Shown here: positions 41,843 to 51,052 of the stretch, one piece after another
Numbering within the stretch: position 1 is the stretch's first letter
Layout: each line of letters begins with the position of its first letter
DNA from: Mycobacterium sp. 852002-10029_SCH5224772
GTDB lineage: Bacteria; Actinomycetota; Actinomycetes; Mycobacteriales; Mycobacteriaceae
DNA: 64,000 nt
Assembly: GCF_001667315.1 (NCBI RefSeq)
Contig: NZ_LZHT01000009.1
Location: forward strand, 124,001 to 188,000
Direction of reading: 5' to 3'
Notes under the pieces: generated by a model
Databases searched by the model: none
Seen by the model: the letters and a program-made list of their open reading frames with translations, nothing else
What the model was told of the DNA's origin: nothing
Translations under genes and position numbers: made by a program

Positions 41843-43240
41843 ATGACCGATTCCGGTTCCCCACAAACCACCTCCCGCTCCCGCGTCAAACGGCGCGACC
41901 ACAAGTCCGCGGTCGGGCTGCAACCGCACAAACGCACCGGCGTCGACATCGCCATCGCGCTCATCACCCCGCTGGTCGGGCAGGAATTCCTGGACAGGTA
42001 CCGGCTGCGCGACCCGCTCAACCGCGCCCTGCGCTACGGCACGAAGACGGTCTTCTCTACGGCCGCGACGACTTCTCGTCAGTTCAAGCGGGTCCAGAAC
42101 CTGCGGAGCGGGCCGACCCGGCTCAAGTCCAGCGGCAAGGACTATTTCGACCTGACGCCCGACGACGAGCAGAAAATGATCGTCGAGACTCTCGACGAAT
42201 TCGCCGAAGAAGTGCTGCGGCCCGCGGCGCACGACGCCGACGAAGCGGCGACCTACCCGCGCGACCTGATCGCCAAGGCCGCCGAGCTGGGCATCACGGC
42301 GATCAACATCCCCGAGGATTTCGACGGCATCGCCGCGCACCGGTCCAGCGTGACCAACGTGCTGGTCGCCGAGGCGCTGGCCTACGGCGACATGGGCTTG
42401 GCGTTGCCGCTGCTGGCCCCGGGTGGCGTCGCCTCCGCACTGACCCATTGGGGCAGCGCCGACCAGCAGGCCACCTACCTGCCGGAGTTCGCCGGCGAGA
42501 ACGTGCCGCAAGCCTGCGTGGCCATCGCCGAACCGCAACCGCTCTTCGACCCCACCCGCCTGAAGACGACCGCGGTGCGCACCCCCAGCGGGTACCGCCT
42601 TGACGGGGTGAAGTCGTTGGTGCCGGCCGCCGCCGACGCCGAGCTTTTCATCATCGGCGCCCAGCTGGACGGCAAGCCCGCGTTGTTCATCGTCGAGTCG
42701 TCGGCCAAAGGCCTCACCGTGAAAGCCGATCCCAGCATGGGGATCCGCGCGGCGGCCCTGGGCCACGTCGAACTCTCCGGGGTGTCGGTGCCGCTGGGCG
42801 CGCGACTCGGTGAGGACGGAGCCACCGACGCGGATTACTCCGAGGCGATCGCGCTGTCCCGGCTGGGCTGGGCGGCGCTGACGGTGGGCACGTCGCACGC
42901 CGTGCTCGACTACGTCGTCCCCTACGTGAAGGAACGCGAGGCCTTCGGCGAGCCGATCGCCCATCGCCAGGCGGTGGCCTTCATGTGCGCCAACATCGCC
43001 ATCGAATTGGACGGGCTGCGGCTGATCACCTGGCGCGGCGCGGCGCGCGCCGAACAGGGACTGCCGTTCATCCGCGAAGCGGCGCTGGCCAAGCGGCTCG
43101 GCGCCGACAAGGGCATGCAGATCGGCCTGGACGGCGTTCAGCTGCTCGGCGGCCACGGCTACACCAAAGAGCACCCGGTCGAGCGGTGGTACCGCGACCT
43201 GCGGGCCGTCGGTGTCGCCGAGGGCGTCGTCGTCATCTAA
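41843..43240 (+). CDS. fadE24: Acyl-CoA dehydrogenase FadE24
   Basis: A 465-residue flavin acyl-CoA dehydrogenase (first step of beta-oxidation) with an about 90-residue N-terminal extension typical of the Rv3139 group. The dehydrogenase body has EADEAATYPRDLI, VAIAEPQPLFDP, the C-terminal helical domain with REAFGEPIAHRQAVAFMCAN and QLLGGHGYTKEHPVERWYRDL. A usual catalytic Glu segment is not obvious, as in many fadE heterodimer partners. It lies directly before fadE23 and likely pairs with it as an alpha2beta2 enzyme, as other mycobacterial steroid-type FadE pairs do; the substrate is unknown. Confidence 0.92.
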   Translation: MTDSGSPQTTSRSRVKRRDHKSAVGLQPHKRTGVDIAIALITPLVGQEFLDRYRLRDPLNRALRYGTKTVFSTAATTSRQFKRVQNLRSGPTRLKSSGKDYFDLTPDDEQKMIVETLDEFAEEVLRPAAHDADEAATYPRDLIAKAAELGITAINIPEDFDGIAAHRSSVTNVLVAEALAYGDMGLALPLLAPGGVASALTHWGSADQQATYLPEFAGENVPQACVAIAEPQPLFDPTRLKTTAVRTPSGYRLDGVKSLVPAAADAELFIIGAQLDGKPALFIVESSAKGLTVKADPSMGIRAAALGHVELSGVSVPLGARLGEDGATDADYSEAIALSRLGWAALTVGTSHAVLDYVVPYVKEREAFGEPIAHRQAVAFMCANIAIELDGLRLITWRGAARAEQGLPFIREAALAKRLGADKGMQIGLDGVQLLGGHGYTKEHPVERWYRDLRAVGVAEGVVVI

Positions 43241-43267
43241 GTCATCTAAGTCATCTAAGTCATCTAA
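43232..43267 (+). repeat. Four tandem copies of a 9-bp unit containing a stop codon
   Basis: GTCATCTAA is repeated four times without variation; the first copy includes the last two codons and stop of fadE24. Because the unit is 9 bp, each copy repeats the stop TAA in the same frame. Confidence 0.9.
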
Positions 43268-43299
43268 GTCGTTGTCTAATCCGAGCTGAAAGTTCAATC

Positions 43300-44505
43300 A
43301 TGGCAATCAATCTGGAACTGCCCCGCAAGATGCAAGCGGTCACGACCAAGACGCATCAGGGTGCCGCTGAGTTGATGCGGCCGATCGCCCGCAAGTACGA
43401 CCTCAAGGAGCACGCGTACCCGGTCGAGCTCGACACGCTGTTCAGCCTCTTCGAAGGGGCCTCGGAGTCGATCGAATTCGCCGGAGCGAACGCGCTCGGC
43501 GGCGAGGACGAAGAGCGGGACAAGAACCACAACGGCGCCAACATGGCCGCCCTGCTGCAGACGCTGGAAGCCAGCTGGGGTGACCTCGCGATGATGCTGT
43601 CCGTCCCCTACCAGGGGCTGGGGAACGCGGCCATCTCCGCGGTCGCCAACGAGGAGCAGCTGCAACGCCTGGGCAAGGTGTGGGCGGCGATGGCGATCAC
43701 CGAACCCGGCTTCGGCTCGGACTCGGCGGCCGTCGCGACGACGGCCACCCTCGACGGCGACGAGTACGTGATCAACGGCGAGAAGATCTTCGTGACCGCC
43801 GGGTCCCGCGCCACCCACATCGTGGTGTGGGCGACGCTGGACAAGTCGCAGGGCCGCCCGGCGATCAAGTCGTTCGTCGTGCCGCGCGAGCACCCCGGGG
43901 TCACGGTCGAACGGCTCGAGCACAAGCTGGGCATCAAGGGTTCCGACACCGCGGCCATCCGGTTCGACAACGCGCGCATTCCGAAGGAGAACCTGCTCGG
44001 CAACCCCGAAATCGAAGTGGGCAAGGGCTTTTCCGGCGTCATGGAGACGTTTGACAACACCCGGCCCATCGTCGCCGCCATGGCCGTCGGTGTCGGCCGC
44101 GCCGCGCTGGAGGAGATCCGCAAGATCCTCACCGAGGCCGGCGTCGCGATCTCCTACGACCAACCCGCGCACGCCCAGAGCGCGGCGGCGGCGGAGTTCT
44201 TGCGGATGGAAGCCGACTGGGAGGCCGCCTACCTGCTGTCCTTGCGGGCGGCGTGGCAGGCCGACAACAAGATCCCCAATTCCAAAGAAGCGTCGATGAG
44301 CAAGGCCAAGGCCGGCCGGATGGCGACCGACGTGACGCTCAAGTCCGTCGAATTGGCGGGCACCGCAGGCTATTCCGAACAGTCACTGTTGGAGAAGTGG
44401 GCGCGCGACTCGAAGATCCTGGACATCTTCGAGGGCACCCAGCAGATCCAGCAGCTGGTGGTCGCGCGCCGACTGCTGGGCCTGTCCTCGGCCGAGCTCA
44501 GGTAG
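43300..44505 (+). CDS. fadE23: Acyl-CoA dehydrogenase FadE23
   Basis: A 401-residue acyl-CoA dehydrogenase. Substrate/FAD segments MAITEPGFGSDSAAV and FVTAGSR, and the C-terminal ARDSKILDIFEGTQQIQQLV with the catalytic Glu region typical of active subunits. ATG at 43300, 59 bp after fadE24 and in the same transcript as Rv3139-Rv3140 in M. tuberculosis. Presumably controlled by the palindrome upstream of fadE24. The stop overlaps the tail of the convergent aldo-keto reductase gene by 8 bp. Confidence 0.93.
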   Translation: MAINLELPRKMQAVTTKTHQGAAELMRPIARKYDLKEHAYPVELDTLFSLFEGASESIEFAGANALGGEDEERDKNHNGANMAALLQTLEASWGDLAMMLSVPYQGLGNAAISAVANEEQLQRLGKVWAAMAITEPGFGSDSAAVATTATLDGDEYVINGEKIFVTAGSRATHIVVWATLDKSQGRPAIKSFVVPREHPGVTVERLEHKLGIKGSDTAAIRFDNARIPKENLLGNPEIEVGKGFSGVMETFDNTRPIVAAMAVGVGRAALEEIRKILTEAGVAISYDQPAHAQSAAAAEFLRMEADWEAAYLLSLRAAWQADNKIPNSKEASMSKAKAGRMATDVTLKSVELAGTAGYSEQSLLEKWARDSKILDIFEGTQQIQQLVVARRLLGLSSAELR

Positions 44506-45355
44506 CGAGCGCGTTCAGCCGCTCGCGGGCTTCGTCGTCCAGCTCGATCGACGCGACGTCGACGTTCTCCTCGAGGTGCCGCAGCGACGAGGTGCCAGGG
44601 ATCAGCAGCACGTTGGGCGCCACGCCGAGCGTCCAGGCCAGCGCGACCTGGGCCGGGGTGCGGCCGAGTCGCTGCGCGATCCCTTGGATCAGCTCATGGC
44701 CGAGCACCGGGTTGGGCCGCATGAACGCCGCCCCCAGCGGAAAGAAGGGGACAAACGCAATCCCCCGCGTCGTGCACTCGGCGAGCACCGCGGCCGAATC
44801 TCGGTGAATGAGATTGAATGCGTTTTGCACACAGGCGATTTCGGTGCGCTTGCACGCATGCGCCAGCTGCTCGCAGCTGACGTTGCTCAACCCGATTCCG
44901 CCGATCAGCCCGGCGTCGCGGGCCTCGATCATCGCCGAGAGCTGGTCGTCGAACAGCTGGTCGGGAGTCCCGCCGTCGAACACCCGCAGGTTCACCACGG
45001 CGAGCCGCTCGACGGCGAGAGTGCGCAGGTTCGTCTCGATGTCGCGGCGCAGTTCGGCCGGATCGCCGGCCGGCAGCCAGGCCCCGTCGTCGTCGCGGCG
45101 CCCACCGACCTTGCTGACCAGCGCCAGGTTCTGCGGGTAGGGGTGCAGCGCCTCGCGGATCAACTCGTTGGCGACGTCAGGCCCATAGAACTGGGCGGTG
45201 TCGATGTGGTCGACGCCGAGTTCGACCGCGCGCCGCAGCACGGCCAGCGCCTCGTCGCGGTCGCGCGGCGGGCCGAACGCATTGGGACCGGGCAACTGCA
45301 TGGCGCCGAAGCCGACGCGGTTGACCGAAAACCCACCGAGTGGAAAGGAATCCAT
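44498..45355 (-). CDS. Aldo-keto reductase
   Basis: A 285-residue NADPH-dependent TIM-barrel reductase: GVDHIDTAQFYGP (catalytic Asp and Tyr), LALVSKVGGRRDD (Lys), GLSNVSCEQL, QNAFNLIHR and VLLIPGTSSLRHLEENV (NADP binding). Substrate unknown; family members reduce aldehydes and ketones. Divergent from the YhdH-type oxidoreductase gene by 22 bp, convergent with fadE23. Confidence 0.9.
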   Translation of the reverse strand: MDSFPLGGFSVNRVGFGAMQLPGPNAFGPPRDRDEALAVLRRAVELGVDHIDTAQFYGPDVANELIREALHPYPQNLALVSKVGGRRDDDGAWLPAGDPAELRRDIETNLRTLAVERLAVVNLRVFDGGTPDQLFDDQLSAMIEARDAGLIGGIGLSNVSCEQLAHACKRTEIACVQNAFNLIHRDSAAVLAECTTRGIAFVPFFPLGAAFMRPNPVLGHELIQGIAQRLGRTPAQVALAWTLGVAPNVLLIPGTSSLRHLEENVDVASIELDDEARERLNALAT

Positions 45356-45377
45356 ACGGTGAGGTTAGCGTCGAAGC

Positions 45378-46376
45378 ATGGACACGTTTCACGCGCTCGT
45401 CGCGCGCCGCGATGGTGACCGGATCATCCCGTCGGTCGAGACACTTCGTCCCGACGACCTGCCGCCCGGGGACGTGACGATTCGGGTCCAGTATTCGAGC
45501 GTCAACTACAAGGACGCCCTGGCCATGACTCCCGGCGGCGGCGTGGTGCGCGACTATCCGGTGGTGCCGGGCATCGATCTGACCGGCGAGGTCGTGGCGT
45601 CCGCCTCCCCCGACTTCGCCGTCGGCGACGCGGTGCTGGCCCACGGCTATGCGATCGGCACGGGCCACCACGGCGGCTACGCCGAATACGCACGGTTGCC
45701 GGCCGACCAGGTGGTGGCGCTCGGCGCATTGAGCCCCCATGAGGGCGCGGCGATCGGAACCGCGGGCTTCACCGCGGCGATGAGCGTGCAGGCGCTGATC
45801 GACTGGGGCATTGCGCCCGACGCCGGCGCCATCGTGGTCACCGGGGCCACCGGCGGCGTCGGCTCGGTCAGCGTGGACCTGCTGGCCGCCGCCGGGTACC
45901 GGGTGGTCGCCTCGACCGGCAAAGCCGACGCCGCCGAGCGGCTGAAAGCCCTTGGCGCCGCGGAGGTTACCGGCCGCCTGCCCGCCGATCCCGACGCCAA
46001 GCCGCGGCCGCTCGGCAAGGCGCGCTGGGCGGGCGCGGTGGACTGCGTGGGCGGGGCGACCCTCGCCGACGTGCTCAGCACCATCGACTACGGCGGTGCG
46101 GTGGCGGCCAGCGGCCTCACCGGCGGTCCGGCCCTGCACACCACGGTGCTGCCGTTCATCCTGCGCGGCGTGGCGCTGCTGGGAATGGACTCGGTGCTGA
46201 TGCCGATCGGGCCGCGGCGCGCGCTGTGGGCCCGGCTGGGTGACTCGTTGCGGCCGCGTCACCTGGACTCGGTGGTCAGCGACGTCGACGTGAAGGACGT
46301 CGTCGGGGTGATCGACCAGGTGCGCGCCGGCACGTTCTCCGGCCGGGCCGTAGTGCGGGTCGCGGGCGGCTTTTGA
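45378..46376 (+). CDS. MDR-family oxidoreductase, acrylyl-CoA reductase (AcuI/YhdH) type
   Basis: A 332-residue zinc-free medium-chain reductase of the YhdH/AcuI group: YSSVNYKDALAMTPGGGVVRDYP split by the family's YPVVPGIDLTGEV, the VTGATGGVGSVSVDLL Rossmann motif, and GLTGGPALHTTVLPFILRGVAL near the C-terminus. AcuI-type enzymes reduce acrylyl-CoA to propionyl-CoA with NADPH; that activity would suit the fatty-acid genes around it but is inferred. Confidence 0.82.
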   Translation: MDTFHALVARRDGDRIIPSVETLRPDDLPPGDVTIRVQYSSVNYKDALAMTPGGGVVRDYPVVPGIDLTGEVVASASPDFAVGDAVLAHGYAIGTGHHGGYAEYARLPADQVVALGALSPHEGAAIGTAGFTAAMSVQALIDWGIAPDAGAIVVTGATGGVGSVSVDLLAAAGYRVVASTGKADAAERLKALGAAEVTGRLPADPDAKPRPLGKARWAGAVDCVGGATLADVLSTIDYGGAVAASGLTGGPALHTTVLPFILRGVALLGMDSVLMPIGPRRALWARLGDSLRPRHLDSVVSDVDVKDVVGVIDQVRAGTFSGRAVVRVAGGF

Positions 46377-46431
46377 GCCGGCAGTAGGCTGGTCGAGCGC
46401 TTGATCCGAGGGCAATGACGACGGAGGTGGG

Positions 46432-47403
46432 ATGCGCGCGGTACGGGTGACTCGGCTCGATGGTCCAGACGCGGTCGAGTTGGCCGACATCGACGAACCG
46501 ACGGGCGACGGGGTCGTCGTCGACGTGCACGCCGCCGGGGTGGCCTTCCCGGACGCCCTGCTCACCCGCGGGCTGTACCAGTACCGCCCGGAGTTGCCGT
46601 TCGTGCTCGGGGCCGAGATCGCCGGCGTGGTCCGCTCGGCGCCCGAGGGCGCGCACGTGAGTCCCGGCGACCGGGTCGTCGGCCTCACGATGCTGTCCGG
46701 CGGCATGGCCGAGGTCGCGGTGCTGGCCCCGGACCGGGTGTTCAAGCTGCCCGACAACGTGAGCTTCGAGGCCGGCGCCGGCCTGCTCTTCAATGACCTG
46801 ACGGTGTACTTCTCGCTGACCGTGCGCGGCCGGCTGCAGCGCGGCGAGACCGTGCTGGTCCACGGCGCGGCCGGCGGTATCGGGACCTCGGCGCTGCGGC
46901 TGGCGCCCGCGCTGGGGGCCTCGCGCACCATCGCCGTCGTCAGCACGCAGGACAAGGCCGATATCGCCACCGCCGCGGGCGCGACGGACGTGGTGCTGGC
47001 CGACGGGTTCAAGGACGCGGTCAAGGAGTTGACCCATGGCCGTGGCGTCGACATCGTCGTCGACCCGGTCGGCGGCGACCGGTTCACCGATTCGCTGCGT
47101 TCGCTCGCCCCCGGCGGACGACTTCTGGTCGTCGGGTTCACCGGCGGCGAAATTCCCACTGTCAAGGTAAATCGATTGCTGCTCAACAACATTGACGTCG
47201 TCGGGGTGGGTTGGGGCGCGTGGGCGGGGACGCATCCGGGTGCGCTGGCCGAGCAGTGGGCCGGGCTCGAGCGACTGCTCACCTCCGGGGAGCTGGCCCC
47301 GCCCGAGCCGGCGACCTACCCGCTGGGGGAAGCCGCGGCCGCGGTCGCCTCGCTGGAGAACCGCACCGCCAAGGGCAAGGTCGTGCTGCGCGTCCGGGGC
47401 TAG
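46432..47403 (+). CDS. fadB4: NADPH:quinone oxidoreductase-type MDR protein FadB4
   Basis: A 323-residue zeta-crystallin-like quinone reductase matching Rv3141 (fadB4), with LPFVLGAEIAGVV, VLVHGAAGGIGTSALRL for NADPH and LAPGGRLLVVGFTGGEIP. No zinc-binding Cys pair. In M. tuberculosis it follows fadE24-fadE23 directly; here the aldo-keto reductase and YhdH-type genes are inserted between. GGAGGTGGG precedes the ATG. Confidence 0.88.
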   Translation: MRAVRVTRLDGPDAVELADIDEPTGDGVVVDVHAAGVAFPDALLTRGLYQYRPELPFVLGAEIAGVVRSAPEGAHVSPGDRVVGLTMLSGGMAEVAVLAPDRVFKLPDNVSFEAGAGLLFNDLTVYFSLTVRGRLQRGETVLVHGAAGGIGTSALRLAPALGASRTIAVVSTQDKADIATAAGATDVVLADGFKDAVKELTHGRGVDIVVDPVGGDRFTDSLRSLAPGGRLLVVGFTGGEIPTVKVNRLLLNNIDVVGVGWGAWAGTHPGALAEQWAGLERLLTSGELAPPEPATYPLGEAAAAVASLENRTAKGKVVLRVRG

Positions 47404-47444
47404 GCGCGGCCTCGCCGGACCCGGCTTGCGTGGGCGAAAAACAA

Positions 47445-47460
47445 AAAGTAATGTCACTTT
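47445..47460. promoter_or_regulatory. AT-rich dyad upstream of the cupin gene
   Basis: AAAGT, 6 bp, ACTTT within an unusually AT-rich stretch (47436-47470) flanked by ACAAAA and TTTTGT, 45-70 bp before the ATG at 47506. A possible operator for the cluster's TetR regulator. Confidence 0.35.
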
Positions 47461-47505
47461 CAGTTTTGTGAACCGCCGAGCTGGTCCCCATCGGAGGAGC
47501 CGTCC

Positions 47506-48600
47506 ATGGAATCCTTTGTGCACCTGCGGAAAGGCCGAACTCCGCGCCGCCTGCATGCCGACCTCGACGGGCTCAAGGACGACGAGCTGGGCCGCGGCGG
47601 ATTCACCGGCCGCACCGCCAACCTCTACCGGCGCAACGATCCCACCGCCTACCGGTCGGTCGGCCCGCTGCGGCCCCTCGACGTGCTGTCCAGCGAGCTC
47701 AAGCCCAGTGACGCCACGGACGCCACCGGCGGGCCCCTGCTGATGTTCAGCAACGACGACTGCCGAATTTCGTTGAGCCGGCGCCATGAGCCGATGCCGT
47801 TCTATGCCCGTCATGTCGACGGTGATCTGCTGTGCTTCGTCCACCAGGGCAGCGGTGTGGCCGAGACCGAGTTCGGGCCGCTGCCCTATCGGGAGGGCGA
47901 CTGGCTGTACATCCCGAAGTCGTGCACATGGCGCCAACTGCCCGATAGCGCGACGACGATGCTGATGATCGAGGCCACCGACGAGTTTCGGATACCGCCG
48001 CCCGGCCCCCTGGGCCGCCACTTCCCCTTCGACCCGTCGCAGGTCGTCATCCCAGAGCCGGCCCCCGCCGACGACGAAGAGTCCGGCGGCGAGTACGAGG
48101 TCCGGCTCATCCATGAGGGCGGCCCGACAACGCTGTTCTACCAACACAATCCGCTCGACGTCGAGGGCTGGCGCGGTGACAACTTCGCGTTCACCTTCAA
48201 CATCGCCGACTACAACGTGGTCACCTCCGACAGCGTCCACCTGCCGCCGACCGTGCACCTGTTCATGCAAGCCACCGGCGTCTACGTGATGAACTTCCTG
48301 CCCAAGCCCGCCGAGGGCATCCCGGGCACCGAGCGCACGCCGTGGTACCACCGCAACGTCGACTACGACGAGATCGCCTTCTTCCACGGCGGCTCCCTCT
48401 ACGGCATCCCGATGCCACCCGGATTGATTTCGCATGCGCCGCAAGGGGTTCACCACGGCGCGCCGGAGAAGGCCCGCGAACGGGCGCGCCGCAAATTCGA
48501 CGACTACTCCCGCGTCGACTGGCAGGTAATCGCGATCGACACCCGCCGGCGGCTGACCCCGTCGGCCGAGGTGCTGGCCCACGACCTCGGACAACACTGA
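47506..48600 (+). CDS. Homogentisate 1,2-dioxygenase-like cupin protein
   Basis: A 364-residue bicupin resembling homogentisate dioxygenase (HgmA), which opens the aromatic ring of homogentisate. Features: ARHVDGDLLCFVHQGSG and REGDWLYIPKSCTW in the N-terminal cupin; TPWYHRNVDYDEIAFFHGG and QGVHHGAPEKAR in the C-terminal one, with His and Glu in the places of the iron ligands. It is shorter than bona fide HgmA (about 430-440), so a different ring-fission substrate is possible. It heads the gene cluster to 55.6 kb, with a MIRU repeat directly after it. Confidence 0.75.
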   Translation: MESFVHLRKGRTPRRLHADLDGLKDDELGRGGFTGRTANLYRRNDPTAYRSVGPLRPLDVLSSELKPSDATDATGGPLLMFSNDDCRISLSRRHEPMPFYARHVDGDLLCFVHQGSGVAETEFGPLPYREGDWLYIPKSCTWRQLPDSATTMLMIEATDEFRIPPPGPLGRHFPFDPSQVVIPEPAPADDEESGGEYEVRLIHEGGPTTLFYQHNPLDVEGWRGDNFAFTFNIADYNVVTSDSVHLPPTVHLFMQATGVYVMNFLPKPAEGIPGTERTPWYHRNVDYDEIAFFHGGSLYGIPMPPGLISHAPQGVHHGAPEKARERARRKFDDYSRVDWQVIAIDTRRRLTPSAEVLAHDLGQH

Positions 48601-48654
48601 ATGACCCGCTCCAGCGACGATGCAGAACGAAGTGATGAGGAGGAGCGGCGCTGA
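48601..48654 (+). repeat. MIRU-type repeat with 17-codon micro-ORF
   Basis: The sequence GACGATGCAGAACGAAG followed by TGATGAGGAGGAGCGGCGC is the mycobacterial interspersed repetitive unit core. An ORF starts right after the cupin stop (ATG 48601) and encodes [17 protein letters not shown]; its TGA (48652-48654) overlaps the ATG of the hydrolase gene. The GGAGGAG inside serves as the ribosome site of the next gene. A second copy lies before nuoG. Confidence 0.85.
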
Positions 48655-49850
48655 TGACGCAAGCGGTGCAGCCCAAAAAGCACGAGTACGACCGCATCCC
48701 CTATCTCGTTGCCTTTCAGAACAATTCCGGTGTCAGGGACGTCTACGGCGGCCTGGCCGAGATCACCGTACTGGAAAGCTACCTACTCAAGCCCAAGGAC
48801 AACCCGTCAGACACCGTGCTGGTGTTCATGCACCCGATCGGCGGCGGCGCCTACCTGCCCATGACGGGCGCCCTGGCCCGCGCCGGTCACCACGTCATCT
48901 ACTGCAACAGCCGCTTCCGCGGCACCGACTCGGCGCTGCTCATGGAGAAGGTGGTCGAGGATCTCGGCGAGTGCATCAAAGACGCGAAGAAGCGGTTGGG
49001 CTACTCCAAGGTGGTGCTCGCCGGATGGAGTGGCGGCGGTTCGCTGTCGGTGTTCTACCAGCAGCAGGCCCAGAATCCGACGATCACGTCCAGCCCGACG
49101 GGCGACGGCCCCGACCTGACCAAACTCGATCTGCCCGCCGCCGACGGCATCATGCTGCTGGCCGCGCACATCAGCCGGCACGGCACGCTGACCGAATGGC
49201 TGGACGCGTCGATCCTCGACGAATCCGACCCCACCAAGCGCGATCCCGAGCTTGACCTGTACAACCCCGACAACCCGAACCAGCCGCCCTACAGCCAGGA
49301 ATTCCTGGTCCGGTACCGGCAGGCGCAGATCGACCGCAACCGCCGTATCACCGCGTGGGTCAAGGACAAGTTGGCCGAGTTGAAAGCGTCGGGGCGCCCC
49401 GATGACGAGTTCGGGTTCGTCGTGCACGGCACCATGGCCGACCCGCGCTGGCTGGATCCCGCCGTCGATCCGAACGAACGCGCCCCGGGCACGTGCTACC
49501 TGGGGGATCCTCAAGTGGTGAACATGAGCCCCGTCGGGTTGGCCCGGTTCTCCACGCTGCGCGGCTGGCTGTCGCAGTGGAGCTATGACGACGCCCGCGG
49601 CGACGCGGTGTCCTGCGGACCCGACATCGCGATCCCCGCGCTGGTGATCGGTAACCTGGCCGACGACGCCTGCACGCCCAGCCACACCCGGCGGCTCTTC
49701 CAAGCGATCGGACATCCCGACAAGGAGATGCACGAAATCCCTGGCGCCACGCACTATTACGCGGGCCCCGACCAGCGCGACGCGCTGCGGGCGGCCGTCA
49801 CCATCGCCACCGACTGGCTGGTGAGGCACGACTTCGCGGGGACTGCATGA
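48654..49850 (+). CDS. Alpha/beta-hydrolase
   Basis: A 398-residue hydrolase with nucleophile elbow LAGWSGGGSLSVF, an HPIGGGAY oxyanion region near residue 60, and a C-terminal EIPGATHYYAGPDQ that supplies the catalytic His; the Asp is in LVIGNLADDACTP. A lid region with many Asn/Pro (DLYNPDNPNQPP) lies in the middle. Ester, lactone or C-C bond hydrolysis are all possible; the position after a ring-cleavage-like cupin suggests it processes that product. Its ATG is coupled to the MIRU micro-ORF; its stop overlaps the CoA-transferase start by 4 bp. Confidence 0.8.
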   Translation: MTQAVQPKKHEYDRIPYLVAFQNNSGVRDVYGGLAEITVLESYLLKPKDNPSDTVLVFMHPIGGGAYLPMTGALARAGHHVIYCNSRFRGTDSALLMEKVVEDLGECIKDAKKRLGYSKVVLAGWSGGGSLSVFYQQQAQNPTITSSPTGDGPDLTKLDLPAADGIMLLAAHISRHGTLTEWLDASILDESDPTKRDPELDLYNPDNPNQPPYSQEFLVRYRQAQIDRNRRITAWVKDKLAELKASGRPDDEFGFVVHGTMADPRWLDPAVDPNERAPGTCYLGDPQVVNMSPVGLARFSTLRGWLSQWSYDDARGDAVSCGPDIAIPALVIGNLADDACTPSHTRRLFQAIGHPDKEMHEIPGATHYYAGPDQRDALRAAVTIATDWLVRHDFAGTA

Positions 49851-51052
49851 CGCCCGCTGGCCCGCTGGATGGTATCCGGGTCCTCGAACTCGGCACGCTG
49901 ATCGCCGGCCCCTTCGCCGGCCGGCTGCTGGGCGACATGGGCGCCGACGTCATCAAGGTGGAACTGCCCAAGGCCCCCGACCCGCTGCGCACCTGGGGAC
50001 AGGCCGAAGTCGATGGGCAGCACGTCTTCTGGACCGTGCACGCGCGCAACAAAAGGGCCATTACCCTCGACCTGCGCCACCCCCAGGGCCGCGAACTGTT
50101 CTGTGACCTCGTCGAGAAATCCGACATCGTGGTGGAGAACTTCCGCCCGGGCACCCTGGAGAAATGGAACCTGGGCTACGACGTGCTCAGTGAACGGAAT
50201 CCGGGCATCATCCTGGTTCGCGTGTCCGGTTACGGACAGACCGGGCCCGACGCGTCCAAGGCAGGCTATGCCTCGGTCGCCGAAGCGGCCAGCGGACTGC
50301 GACACCTCAACGGTTTCCCGGGCGGCCCGCCGCCCCGGCTGGCGCTCTCCCTCGGTGACAGCCTGGCCGGCATGTTCGGCGCCCAGGGCGCGCTGGCCGC
50401 GTTGTACCGCCGCAGCGTCACCGGGCGTGGCCAGGTGGTCGACGTCGCCCTCACCGAATCCTGTTTGGCCGTCCAGGAATCCACCATTGCGGACTACGAC
50501 GTCGGCGGTGTGGTGCGCGGACCGTCCGGCACCCGGCTCGAGGGCATCGCCCCGTCCAACATCTACCGCAGCGCCGACGGCTCGTGGGTGGTGATCGCCG
50601 CGAACCAGGACACCGTCTTCGCCCGGCTGTGCAAGGCCATGGGGCGCCCGGAACTGGCCACCGACGACCGGTTCGCCACGCACGTCGCGCGCGGCCGCAA
50701 CCAGGACGAACTCGACAACATCATCGGCTGCTGGGCCGCCGAACGCCAACCAGGCGAGATCATCGAAACCCTTTCCGCCGCAGGGGTGATCGCGGGACCG
50801 ATCAACACCGTCGCCGAGGTCGTCAACGATCCACAGCTGCGGGCCCGCGACATGCTGGTCGAGCACTACGACGAACGGCTGCAGCGCAACGTCCTCGGGC
50901 CCGGCATCGTGCCGGTGCTGTCGGAAACACCCGGCCGGCTGCGCAGCGCCGGCCCCGCGCGGCCGGGCGAACACAACGACGACATTTACGTCGGGTTGCT
51001 GGGCAAGACCGCCGAGGAGCTCGAGAAGCTGCGCGCCGAGGAGGTGCTGTGA
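49847..51052 (+). CDS. CaiB/BaiF-family CoA-transferase (class III)
   Basis: A 401-residue class III CoA-transferase. VLELGTLIAGPFAGRLLGDM and GADVIKVELPKAPDPLR form the N-terminal CoA-binding part; the catalytic Asp is in LGDSLAGMFGAQGALAALY-type context; RNKRAITLDLRHPQG and VRVSGYGQTGPDA are signature segments. Moves CoA between carboxylic acids; substrate unknown. Coupled by 4-bp overlaps to both neighbours. Confidence 0.9.
   Translation: MTPAGPLDGIRVLELGTLIAGPFAGRLLGDMGADVIKVELPKAPDPLRTWGQAEVDGQHVFWTVHARNKRAITLDLRHPQGRELFCDLVEKSDIVVENFRPGTLEKWNLGYDVLSERNPGIILVRVSGYGQTGPDASKAGYASVAEAASGLRHLNGFPGGPPPRLALSLGDSLAGMFGAQGALAALYRRSVTGRGQVVDVALTESCLAVQESTIADYDVGGVVRGPSGTRLEGIAPSNIYRSADGSWVVIAANQDTVFARLCKAMGRPELATDDRFATHVARGRNQDELDNIIGCWAAERQPGEIIETLSAAGVIAGPINTVAEVVNDPQLRARDMLVEHYDERLQRNVLGPGIVPVLSETPGRLRSAGPARPGEHNDDIYVGLLGKTAEELEKLRAEEVL

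Noticed and set aside
43232..43267. Tandem repeat as a CRISPR fragment
   Set aside because: Units are 9 bp with no spacers; it is a simple minisatellite.
45177..47282. A 701-codon minus-strand frame opposite the two MDR reductases
   Set aside because: Antisense to two well-supported genes and of low-complexity Ser/Pro/Ala/Arg composition with no recognisable domain.
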